Assembly (NCBI GenBank): GCA_050485785.1
Contig: JBJHCA010000115.1
Span: 1 to 7,184 of the forward strand
DNA length: 7,184 bases
Source of the DNA: JBJHCA01 sp050485785
GTDB taxonomy: Bacteria > Bacteroidota > Bacteroidia > Chitinophagales > Saprospiraceae
Reading direction: 5' to 3'
The position numbers were made by a program, and so were the translations under genes. Under the pieces are notes generated by a model. The model was not told the DNA's origin and searched no databases. It worked only from the letters and a program-made list of their open reading frames with translations. This document shows positions 1 through 6,717 of this stretch, in pieces (the stretch's first letter is position 1; the number at the start of each line of letters is the position of its first letter).

Positions 1-53
1 TTTCTGCCATGGATGGCATTTTAGCCCGTTCTGCGGCAGCGGCGGGGTTTTTG

Positions 54-83
54 GCTACTTTTTGACCTGTAGCAAAAAGTAGC
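54..83. repeat. Perfect 10-bp inverted repeat (stem-loop), possible terminator element
   Basis: GCTACTTTTT (54-63) pairs perfectly with AAAAAGTAGC (74-83) around a 10-nt loop. The loop ends in another GTAGC (69-73) that could pair with the left arm instead. An outer pair, GCGGGGTT (42-49) with AACCCCGC (147-154), encloses the hairpin and may extend the structure. The hairpin lies about 155 bp beyond the stop of the minus-strand transporter gene, so it could end that transcript or a convergent one. It lacks the T-run after the stem expected of a classical intrinsic terminator; its T-run is inside the stem. The rest of 1-238 shows no gene. A short frame from ATG at 9 to TGA at 63-65 reads through the left arm and is Ala-rich at 18 codons, which is probably meaningless. 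The element may be a dispersed intergenic repeat, but that needs the whole genome. Confidence 0.6.
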
Positions 84-238
84 TATAAGCGGACGCTGAA
101 AATGAAGAGCTAAAGCTTCACTGATTAACTTGGCATTGCATATCAGAACCCCGCGCCCTCTACGTCAAAGATTCATCGCTAGTTAAAACTGAATCAACAA
201 TTAACCCTTTACCACAGCAGGATGCTGCCCACAAAAAG

Positions 239-1819
239 TTATCCCCCATAAATATAGGAAGACTGCAAACCAAGCGGAATACCCAAAGCCCAGTACGCCA
301 GCAAGAAGATTGTCCAGGCAAAAATAAAGATGATGCTATACGGCAACATCATCGATATCAGGGTGCCAATGCCCGTACTTTTAACATATCGCTGGGCAAA
401 AACAACCACCAGCGGGAAGTAGGGCAGCAGCGGAGTGATGATATTGGACACTGAATCGCCTACGCGATAGGCTGCCTGGGTAAGGTCGGGGGAAATATTG
501 ATGCCGTCCTGCATAAGCATAGGTACAAATATTGGAGCGATCAATGCCCATTTGGCGGATGCCGAACCAACAAGCAGGTTGACAAATGCCGACAGGAAAA
601 TTATGCCCACTATGGTAACCTGACCCGGAAGCTCGAGGCTGCGAAGAAGGTTAGCGCCTTTTAGTGCGATCAGGATCCCGATGTTTGACTGCGAGAATGC
701 ATCGATGAACAGTGCGCAGAAGAAAGCCATCACGATATAATAAGCCATGCTCTGCATGGATTTGCTTTGGCTGTCAACCAGGTCTTTGGAGCTTTTGAAT
801 ACGCCTGACATGTATCCATACACTACCCCCGGAATGATGAAAAACACAAAAATGAGCGGTACTATAGCCCGCATCAGGGGGGCACTGAATGCCACCAGTG
901 AAAGGGTTTCGGGGTCGTTGGGATCGGGACCGCGAAGGGCAGAGTTTTCGGGAATAGCCCAGAGGATAAGACCAATCAGTGCGGCAACCATAGCTAAAGT
1001 AGCTGCCCAGAAAGCCCGGGTTTCACGCGGACTGACGGTTTCCATCTTGGGTAGGTCATCTTCGTTACCGTCTACTTTTACTTTGGTCAGGCGGGGTTCA
1101 ACTATCTTGTCGGTGATAAACCAGCCTACCAGTACGATCAGAATAGAGGAAAGCCCGGTAAAGAATATATTGTTGAGCGGATTGAGCTCAATGGCGGGGT
1201 CATATATACGGGCAGCCTCCAGGGTAAAGCTCATCAGCAATGGGTCAATGCCTGAAGGAATGAAGTTGGCACTGAAACCGCCGCTCACTCCTGCAAAAGC
1301 TGCGGCAATTCCCGCCAGCGGATGCCGGCCTGCGGCATAAAATATTACCCCGCCCAATGGGATTACCAGCACATAACCGGCGTCGGCAGCAGTGTGGCTT
1401 ACAATGGCTACCAGTATCAGCATCGGGGTCAGCAGGGTCTGTGGCGTAAAGGCCAGCAGCTTTTTGAGCCCCACATTGATGTACCCCGAGTGTTCTGCCA
1501 CACCAACACCAAGCATGGCTACCAGCACTATGCCCAGGGGGGCAAAAGTTACAAATACCCGCACCATGTTGGCCAGAAAGTCGGCCAAGCGTTCACCGGT
1601 CAGCAGGTTTTGTATCATCAGGGGCTGGCCGTTGCGAGGGTCCACTTCACCAAAGTCGATACCGCTCAGCAAGGCTGAAAATACCCACACTAATATCATC
1701 AGCATCAAAAACAAAATGGCGGGATCAGGCAATGCATTGCCGGTGCGTTCTATCCAGTCAAGCATTCTGCCCATCAGCGTTTTGTTTGACGGAACTTCGG
1801 GAGTAGACGTATGTTGCAT
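239..1819 (-). CDS. abgT: AbgT family transporter (p-aminobenzoyl-glutamate transporter family)
   Basis: Integral inner-membrane transporter of 526 residues, close to the usual 500-530 of the family. Known members import p-aminobenzoyl-glutamate (E. coli AbgT) or act as antimetabolite exporters of sulfonamides (MtrF, YdaH), probably ion-coupled. The N-terminus carries the family-like DWIERTGNALPDP (21-33), followed by many hydrophobic segments from about 34 to 54 and on to about 510. A charged cytoplasmic-like linker lies near 236-268. Residues matching, by motif and spacing as I recall them, the key positions of the MtrF/YdaH structures are present: D192 in SANFIPSGID, W424 in GSASAKW, P444, and R452/D455 in YRVGDS, followed by ITPLLPY. 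The start at 1819 leaves a short polar leader; Met16 is a possible alternative start. The gene is divergent from the M42 peptidase gene. The direction of transport and the real substrate cannot be read from sequence; family membership is very secure. Confidence 0.93.
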   Translation of the reverse strand: MQHTSTPEVPSNKTLMGRMLDWIERTGNALPDPAILFLMLMILVWVFSALLSGIDFGEVDPRNGQPLMIQNLLTGERLADFLANMVRVFVTFAPLGIVLVAMLGVGVAEHSGYINVGLKKLLAFTPQTLLTPMLILVAIVSHTAADAGYVLVIPLGGVIFYAAGRHPLAGIAAAFAGVSGGFSANFIPSGIDPLLMSFTLEAARIYDPAIELNPLNNIFFTGLSSILIVLVGWFITDKIVEPRLTKVKVDGNEDDLPKMETVSPRETRAFWAATLAMVAALIGLILWAIPENSALRGPDPNDPETLSLVAFSAPLMRAIVPLIFVFFIIPGVVYGYMSGVFKSSKDLVDSQSKSMQSMAYYIVMAFFCALFIDAFSQSNIGILIALKGANLLRSLELPGQVTIVGIIFLSAFVNLLVGSASAKWALIAPIFVPMLMQDGINISPDLTQAAYRVGDSVSNIITPLLPYFPLVVVFAQRYVKSTGIGTLISMMLPYSIIFIFAWTIFLLAYWALGIPLGLQSSYIYGG

Positions 1820-1836
1820 GAAGTTAATTTTGGGCG

Positions 1837-1844
1837 TAAACTTA
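1837..1844 (-). promoter_or_regulatory. Candidate -7 element for the AbgT transporter gene
   Basis: Read on the minus strand, TAAGTTTA followed by CGCCC matches the Bacteroidota -7 consensus TAnnTTTG except at its last base. It lies 17 bp upstream of the start codon. No good TTTG was found at the expected 19-21 bp further upstream; the nearest is TTTC, at a 17-bp spacing. This is a weak candidate. Confidence 0.35.
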
Positions 1845-1875
1845 GTAAAATTCTCTAATTGGAAACGCTCTTAAT

Positions 1876-1893
1876 CGGTTTTGCTGCAAACCG
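1876..1893. promoter_or_regulatory. Inverted repeat in the divergent intergenic region, possible operator
   Basis: CGGTTT (1876-1881) and AAACCG (1888-1893) form a perfect 6-bp dyad with a 6-nt spacer, flanked by TTAA at 1871-1874 and 1896-1899. It lies between the two divergent genes, about 30 bp upstream of the candidate transporter promoter and about 95 bp upstream of the peptidase promoter. Its shape suits a dimeric regulator, but no regulator gene is in view and a dyad of this length can arise by chance. Confidence 0.3.
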
Positions 1894-1987
1894 TGTTAAC
1901 ATTCAATGCTATAATCATCCATATCCAGTGCTGAGTTGATCTCTTGACCGGCATAAAGAGCATAGGTGTTTGAATGTTGAATATCTC

Positions 1988-2018
1988 TTTGTGCTTTCGG
2001 AAATCACCCTTTACTTTG
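1988..2018 (+). promoter_or_regulatory. Bacteroidota-type promoter of the M42 peptidase gene
   Basis: TTTG (1988-1991), a 19-bp spacer, then TTACTTTG (2011-2018). This matches the Bacteroidota pattern TTTG-N19-21-TAnnTTTG at all but one position of the -7 box. Transcription would begin near 2025, about 30 bp before the ATG at 2054. The promoter therefore also argues against the longer possible start at 1970, whose first codons would lie upstream of the transcript. Confidence 0.65.
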
Positions 2019-2053
2019 TACCTTCGGGGTTTTTAACTCAATGGTTTAATACG

Positions 2054-3130
2054 ATGAAATACACCGGTTCAGGCCTGGAAGCAGTGGATACTGAGCTGCT
2101 TCGCACCATTTGCAATACTCCCGGAGCACCGGGATACGAAAAACCCATTCGCGATTTTGTGTTCAATCAGGTTAAAAACCTGGCCGATGAAGTGGAAGTT
2201 GATCCGATGGGCAATATCATTGTGCTGAAGAAAGGCAAAAAAGAAAACAAGCGCGTAATGGCCGCCGCCCACATGGATGAGATCGGCTTCATGGTTACTC
2301 ATATCGACGACAATGGGTTTGTCCGCTTTGTACCGCTGGGTGGCTTTGATCCCAAAACGCTGACTTCACAGCGCGTCATTATTCACGGCAAAAAAGATGT
2401 ATTGGGGGTAATGGGCAGCAAACCCATTCACCTGATGGAAGCCGAAGAACGCACCAAAGCCGTAAAGATCGAGGACTTTTTTATCGATACCGGCCTGGAC
2501 AAAGAAACCATGGATAAGCTGGTGAAGCCCGGTGACCCGGTTACCCGCGAACGCGATCTGGTAATCATGGGCAACTGTATCAATGCCAAATCACTCGATA
2601 ACCGCATCTCGGTGTACATCCTCATTGAAGCGCTCCGATTACTGCAGCGTCGCGATATTCCCTACCACTTTTACGGAGTATTTACCGTGCAGGAAGAGGT
2701 GGGTTTGCGCGGAGTTCAGTCGGCTGCACACCGCATCAATCCCGATTTCGGGTTCGGACTGGATACCACCATTGCCTTTGACGTGCCCGGAGCCAAGGCC
2801 CACGAATATGTTACCCGCCTGGGCAAAGGGGTCGGAATCAAAGTACTCGACAGCTCAGTGATTTGTGACTACCGCATGGTCAACTTTATGCGTACTCTGG
2901 CTGATAAACACGATATTACGTGGCAAACGGAGATACTGCCCCGTGGTGGTACTGACACTGCCGGAATACAGCGATTCGGCAAGATGGGTGCCATAGCCGG
3001 CGCAATTTCCATTCCTACCCGGCATATTCATCAGGTCATCGAAATGGTCCATCAGAGCGATGTGGTGGCCGCAGTTCATTTGCTGTGCGAATCCATTTCC
3101 AATCTGGATACCTATAACTGGAGCCATTAG
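2054..3130 (+). CDS. M42 family metallo-aminopeptidase (glutamyl aminopeptidase / YsdC / FrvX type)
   Basis: Cytoplasmic di-metal aminopeptidase of 358 residues, the normal size for M42. Such enzymes trim N-terminal residues from peptides, often as large tetrahedral dodecamers. The full set of expected active-site residues is visible: H73 in AAHMDEIGF (D75 follows), bridging D182 in KSLDNR, the catalytic and metal-binding pair E214/E215 in VQEEVG, D237 in GLDTT, and H326 in IPTRHIHQVIEM. The frame stays open back to an ATG at 1970, but those 28 extra residues would overlap the promoter and resemble no M42 N-terminus, so I start at 2054, where the family-like sequence begins soon after. The gene is divergent from the AbgT transporter, suggesting work on imported peptides or aminoacyl compounds. 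Substrate preference cannot be read from sequence, and endoglucanase labels sometimes given to this family are usually misannotations. Confidence 0.93.
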   Translation: MKYTGSGLEAVDTELLRTICNTPGAPGYEKPIRDFVFNQVKNLADEVEVDPMGNIIVLKKGKKENKRVMAAAHMDEIGFMVTHIDDNGFVRFVPLGGFDPKTLTSQRVIIHGKKDVLGVMGSKPIHLMEAEERTKAVKIEDFFIDTGLDKETMDKLVKPGDPVTRERDLVIMGNCINAKSLDNRISVYILIEALRLLQRRDIPYHFYGVFTVQEEVGLRGVQSAAHRINPDFGFGLDTTIAFDVPGAKAHEYVTRLGKGVGIKVLDSSVICDYRMVNFMRTLADKHDITWQTEILPRGGTDTAGIQRFGKMGAIAGAISIPTRHIHQVIEMVHQSDVVAAVHLLCESISNLDTYNWSH

Positions 3131-3131
3131 C

Positions 3132-3255
3132 GTTGTTGGGACACTCATCGGGTTCAATTTTCCTAAAAATTCCGGCTTGATCACCGGGCATGTACTTTGT
3201 GCACCTGCAAATCGATGGTACAATGTTTGCGCCACAGAAGCTGGTGATCCATTAA
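3132..3255 (+). pseudogene. Remnant of a type IX secretion C-terminal sorting domain
   Basis: The frame 3181-3255 reads SPGMYFVHLQIDGTMFAPQK and then LVIH, ending in TAA at 3253-3255. This is a classic T9SS type A tail: G-MYFV, alternating beta-strand residues, then QKLVI shortly before the stop. The Por secretion machinery of Bacteroidota recognises such tails on cargo. Upstream the frame is broken: an in-frame TGA lies at 3178-3180. A one-base shift near 3189 restores a tail-like reading in the next frame back to about 3132 (VVGTLIGFNF, then GLITG), which would be the preceding strand of the same domain. Only about 40 of the usual 70-90 tail residues remain and no cargo domain precedes them; the M42 stop codon abuts directly. 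I infer the 3' stump of a deleted secreted-protein gene. The last 20 or so codons are convincing; the upstream part is less sure. Confidence 0.6.
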
Positions 3256-3268
3256 CTTCTTATCGCAA

Positions 3269-3299
3269 ATCTGACCGTTCAGATCCCCGGTTGGTTTTT
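3269..3299 (+). terminator. Weak stem-loop with downstream T-run
   Basis: ATCTGA (3269-3274) and TCAGAT (3279-3284) form a perfect 6-bp stem with a CCGT loop. A run of five T lies at 3295-3299, ten bases beyond the stem, which is too far for a textbook terminator. It sits 14 bp after the stop of the sorting-tail remnant, where the terminator of that lost gene would be expected, and could now serve the M42 peptidase transcript. Confidence 0.25.
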
Positions 3300-3513
3300 G
3301 ATGTTGAGCTGGGAATCATGACCGCCTGGCTTGTCGTAATTGAATTGAAGTGTTTTGATTTAATGAGCATTCTCTGATTTTACTATTTTCGGCCCGCAGT
3401 TTCAATGGCAAACTTTAGTTGCTTTCTCCTGTTAACTTACTATACCGTCCCATGGCATCGAGGTCTGTAGCACAATAGTGATTGCCATGTGATTTATTCA
3501 CAAAACCACCAAC
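3300..3513. other. Intergenic stretch with no supported gene
   Basis: This is the remainder of the 383-bp gap between the peptidase and dehydratase genes. Both strands give only short frames without recognisable motifs. A TATTTTCG at 3384-3391 resembles the Bacteroidota -7 box with one mismatch, but no TTTG stands 19-21 bp upstream. It would leave an untranslated leader of about 115 bp before the dehydratase gene. The promoter of that gene therefore remains unassigned. Confidence 0.4.
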
Positions 3514-3762
3514 ATGAAATCCTGGACAGAAAAAGAGGATGCCCTGCAAAAAACTTACTCATTTGCTGACTTCACCACGGCCATGGCCTTCATGGTCAAG
3601 GCATCCTATGCCTGCGAAAAGCTCAACCACCATCCTGAATGGACCAATGTTTACAACCGGCTTCATGTAAAGCTCAACACCCATGATGCCGGCAATACGG
3701 TAACGGAAAAAGATCACCGCCTGGCTGCTTTGCTGGATGAGGTTTACCTTCAATTCAAATAG
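3514..3762 (+). CDS. 4a-hydroxytetrahydrobiopterin dehydratase (pterin-4a-carbinolamine dehydratase, PCD/DCoH family)
   Basis: Small cytoplasmic enzyme of 82 residues that dehydrates 4a-hydroxytetrahydropterin, regenerating the cofactor used by aromatic amino acid hydroxylases such as phenylalanine hydroxylase. It is the family of bacterial PhhB. The diagnostic motif fits completely: E35-x3-H39-H40-P41-x5-Y47-x9-H57-x9-D67, with the catalytic histidines in NHHPEW and NTHD. W4 followed by a hydrophobic FADFTTAMAFM helix also fits the fold. It is some 12-20 residues shorter than typical members, missing the first segment before the conserved Trp. An in-frame TGA at 3490-3492 with no ATG between it and 3514 rules out a longer ATG start. 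It lies 69 bp upstream of uvrA on the same strand and may share its transcript. No hydroxylase gene is in the window, so its pterin partner here is unknown. Confidence 0.9.
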   Translation: MKSWTEKEDALQKTYSFADFTTAMAFMVKASYACEKLNHHPEWTNVYNRLHVKLNTHDAGNTVTEKDHRLAALLDEVYLQFK

Positions 3763-3831
3763 TTTTTTCAGACGAAGTGTCGTACCTTGGTAGCTTGTTT
3801 TTTCGAAATTCATGCAAAGCATTGAATCAGA

Positions 3832-6660
3832 ATGATTGAAGTAATTGGTGCTGCCGAGCACAATCTGAAAAACATTGATGTTACCATTCCGCAAAACAAA
3901 CTGGTTGTCATCACCGGGATCAGTGGCAGCGGAAAGTCGTCCCTGGCATTTGATACCATTTACGCCGAAGGGCAGCGACGCTACATGGAAACATTCTCCA
4001 ATTACGCTCGCCAGTTCATCGGTGAAATGGAGCGGCCCAGGGTTGAAACAATCACGGGCCTCAGTCCGGTCATCTCCATCGAACAAAAAACCACCGGTAA
4101 AAATCCACGCTCTACCGTAGGTACCGTTACGGAAGTGTACGATTTCCTGCGCCTCCTCTATGCCCGTGCAGGCGAAGCTTACTCTTATCTCAGCGGGAAA
4201 AAAATGGTGCGCTACTCAGAAGACGAAATGCTGGGCAGACTATTAGATGAATTCCACGGTGAAGCAGTTACCTTGATGGCTCCACTGGTGAGAGGCCGCA
4301 AAGGGCATTATCGCGAGTTGTTTGATCAGATGCGGAAGCTGGGATTTACCCGGATCAGGGTTGATGGTGAATTGACCGAGTTGTTGCCGGGAATGCAGGT
4401 TGACCGCTACAAAGTTCATGATATTGAACTGGTCATCGACCGGTTCACGATAGACAAGCAAAAAGAGGAGCGCATTCAGGCATCTCTGGCTTCCGCACTC
4501 AAGCTGGGCGAAGGATTTGTTATGATCCTCAGAAAAGAGGAAAACATTCCCGTGCTGATGAGCAAATTTCTGGTTTGCCCCGACACCGGCCTGTCCTACG
4601 AAATTCCATCACCCAACACATTTTCGTTCAATTCTCCCTATGGAGCCTGCCCGGCTTGTAATGGCCTGGGCTTTATTCACGATGTGGACATTGATCTGGT
4701 CATTCCCGACCGCAACAAGTCCATCAACGACGCCGGCATTGTCCCCCTGGGTGAAGTGCGGAATAACCTGAATTTTAAGCAGCTAAGGGCTATTGCCAAT
4801 CGCTTTGGGTTTACCTTTTCCACTCCGGTGAGCAAAATTCCCGAAGAAGCCCTCCATATTGTTCTCTACGGCTCGGATGATGCAGTATTGATCGAACACG
4901 ATTTTGGAGCTGGTGAAAGCAATTACAATCTGGTTTACGAAGGACTTCTGTCCATGGTGCGACGGATGTATAAGGAAACCAGTTCCGAAAAAGTCCGCCG
5001 ATGGGCGGAGGGGTTTATGCATACCGTGGCATGTAGCGAATGCAATGGCCAACGTCTTCGAAAAGAATCACTCCATTTTAAGATCAATGGTTTAAACATC
5101 AGTGAAGTTTCCGCCTTTGATCTCGCCCAGTTGAAAAACTGGCTCGAGCGTGTTCCGGCTACGCTTAGCCCAAGAAACCGTCTGATAGCACGGGATATTC
5201 TCAAGGAACTCAACTTCAGGGTTGGTTTTTTGCTCCAGGTAGGATTATCGTACCTCCAGCTCGACAGACCTGCCCGCACACTGTCCGGCGGGGAGTCGCA
5301 ACGGATTAGGCTGGCTACGCAAATTGGCTCTCAATTGACGGGTATTACTTATGTACTGGACGAACCCAGTATTGGCCTTCATCAGCGCGACAATGAACGC
5401 CTGATCGGTGCACTCCGAAATTTGTCAGATATCGGCAATACGGTGCTGGTGGTGGAACACGACAGGGACATTATGCGGGCTTCCGATTACCTGATTGACC
5501 TGGGTCCCGGAGCAGGAGTCCACGGTGGTGAAGTGGTAGCCAGCGGAGTACCCGAAGTTTTCGAACAAAGCAATTCACTCACTGCCCGCTACCTCCGCCG
5601 CGAACTGGATATCGGCATTCCGGAATACAGAAGACCGGGCAACGGACACTTCCTGAGCCTGCGAGGTGCTGTGGGCAATAATCTCAACAGCATCAGCCTG
5701 TCATTGCCCCTGGGAACCTTCAACTGTATCACCGGGGTGTCAGGTAGTGGAAAAAGCACGCTCATCAACGAAACTCTCTATCCCATTCTTCGTCAAAAAT
5801 TCCATAAAAGCCTCAAACCTCCACTCACTTACGACAGCATTGATGGGCTGGAGCACCTCGATAAAGTCATAGAAATTGATCAAAGCCCGATTGGAAGAAC
5901 ACCCCGATCCAATCCGGCCACCTATCTTGGCTTTTTTACCGAGATCCGGAAACTGTTTTCCGAAGTTCCCGAAGCCCGGATAAGGGGTTATAAAATCGGT
6001 CGCTTTTCATTCAATGTCAAGGGCGGCCGATGTGAAACCTGCCAGGGTGCTGGAAAACGCGTTATCGAAATGAACTTTTTACCCGACGTTCAGGTAGACT
6101 GTGAAACCTGTATGGGCCGGCGTTATAACCGCGAAACGCTCGAAATACTGTACAAAAGAAAAAACATTGCCGAAGTTCTGGATATGACTGTGGAAGACGC
6201 CGCCGTTTTCTTTGAACCCATACCCAAAATTTACCGCCAGCTCAAAACGTTGCTGGATGTGGGACTGGGCTATATTACCATCGGGCAAAGCGCGGTAACC
6301 CTCTCGGGAGGCGAAGCACAGCGTATCAAGCTCGCAGAAGAGCTATCCCGAAAAGACACGGGCAGTACTTTCTACATCCTCGACGAACCCACTACAGGCC
6401 TGCATTTTGAAGACATCCGCATGCTGCTCAAAGTGCTGCAGGGGCTCGTCAGTAAAGGCAACACCGTAGTAGTAATCGAACACAATCTGGACGTGATCAA
6501 AGTGGCCGACTACATCGTAGACCTGGGGCCCGAAGGTGGCTCAGGCGGCGGCAATATATTATGCAGCGGCACACCGGAAGAGGTCTCCAACCATCCGGAC
6601 AGCTATACCGGGCGGTTTTTAAGAAAAGAGTTCGAAGAAATGCTGCAAATTGCAGGTTGA
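3832..6660 (+). CDS. uvrA: UvrABC excinuclease subunit A
   Basis: Damage-recognition ATPase of nucleotide excision repair. UvrA dimers scan DNA, load UvrB and leave before UvrC cuts. At 942 residues it is full length. The order is canonical: Walker A GISGSGKSS (29-37), UvrB-binding and insertion region, first zinc module (249-276), signature LSGGESQR (484-491), Walker B VLDEP (508-512), second Walker A GVSGSGKST (635-643), second zinc module with C734, C737, C757 and C760, signature LSGGEAQR (824-831), and Walker B ILDEP (849-853). The N-terminal AEHNLKNIDV is family-typical and supports this ATG; an in-frame TGA at 3823 precludes an upstream start. One oddity is that the first zinc module has C249, C273 and C276, but T252 stands where E. 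coli UvrA has its second cysteine. With both ATPase modules and the UvrB-binding region present, it should be a working UvrA rather than a shortened UvrA2-type paralogue. Confidence 0.98.
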   Translation: MIEVIGAAEHNLKNIDVTIPQNKLVVITGISGSGKSSLAFDTIYAEGQRRYMETFSNYARQFIGEMERPRVETITGLSPVISIEQKTTGKNPRSTVGTVTEVYDFLRLLYARAGEAYSYLSGKKMVRYSEDEMLGRLLDEFHGEAVTLMAPLVRGRKGHYRELFDQMRKLGFTRIRVDGELTELLPGMQVDRYKVHDIELVIDRFTIDKQKEERIQASLASALKLGEGFVMILRKEENIPVLMSKFLVCPDTGLSYEIPSPNTFSFNSPYGACPACNGLGFIHDVDIDLVIPDRNKSINDAGIVPLGEVRNNLNFKQLRAIANRFGFTFSTPVSKIPEEALHIVLYGSDDAVLIEHDFGAGESNYNLVYEGLLSMVRRMYKETSSEKVRRWAEGFMHTVACSECNGQRLRKESLHFKINGLNISEVSAFDLAQLKNWLERVPATLSPRNRLIARDILKELNFRVGFLLQVGLSYLQLDRPARTLSGGESQRIRLATQIGSQLTGITYVLDEPSIGLHQRDNERLIGALRNLSDIGNTVLVVEHDRDIMRASDYLIDLGPGAGVHGGEVVASGVPEVFEQSNSLTARYLRRELDIGIPEYRRPGNGHFLSLRGAVGNNLNSISLSLPLGTFNCITGVSGSGKSTLINETLYPILRQKFHKSLKPPLTYDSIDGLEHLDKVIEIDQSPIGRTPRSNPATYLGFFTEIRKLFSEVPEARIRGYKIGRFSFNVKGGRCETCQGAGKRVIEMNFLPDVQVDCETCMGRRYNRETLEILYKRKNIAEVLDMTVEDAAVFFEPIPKIYRQLKTLLDVGLGYITIGQSAVTLSGGEAQRIKLAEELSRKDTGSTFYILDEPTTGLHFEDIRMLLKVLQGLVSKGNTVVVIEHNLDVIKVADYIVDLGPEGGSGGGNILCSGTPEEVSNHPDSYTGRFLRKEFEEMLQIAG

Positions 6661-6717
6661 TCATTGACAGGGCACACCGGCTTGGCAGCAATTGGATCCC
6701 ATTAACTGAACATATTG

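Noticed and set aside
215..227. Small stem-loop CAGCA-GGA-TGCTG just downstream of the transporter stop
   Set aside because: The stem is only 5 bp with a 3-nt loop and has no T-run following it on the transporter strand, so it is not a credible terminator.
747..1874. Several open frames on the plus strand opposite the transporter gene (for example 747-1340 and 1392-1874)
   Set aside because: They lie antisense to a complete conserved gene and their translations are low in recognisable motifs; they are shadows of its codon pattern.
3193..3229. TACTTTG (3193-3199) and AATGTTTG (3222-3229) as a possible promoter pair
   Set aside because: The spacing is longer than usual, no gene starts at a sensible distance downstream, and the bases are better explained as codons of the sorting-tail remnant.
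3060..3377. 105-codon open frame spanning the end of the peptidase gene and the gap after it
   Set aside because: Its start lies inside the peptidase gene and its 3' half resembles nothing. The only meaningful part is the short stretch interpreted as the sorting-tail remnant.
3783..3790. TACCTTGG upstream of uvrA as a possible -7 promoter box
   Set aside because: It deviates from TAnnTTTG in the core and has no TTTG at the required distance upstream, so a separate uvrA promoter cannot be supported.
3812..3835. Tiny frame of seven codons whose stop overlaps the uvrA start codon (ATGA)
   Set aside because: It could suggest translational coupling, but a frame this short arises easily by chance and has no ribosome-binding context.
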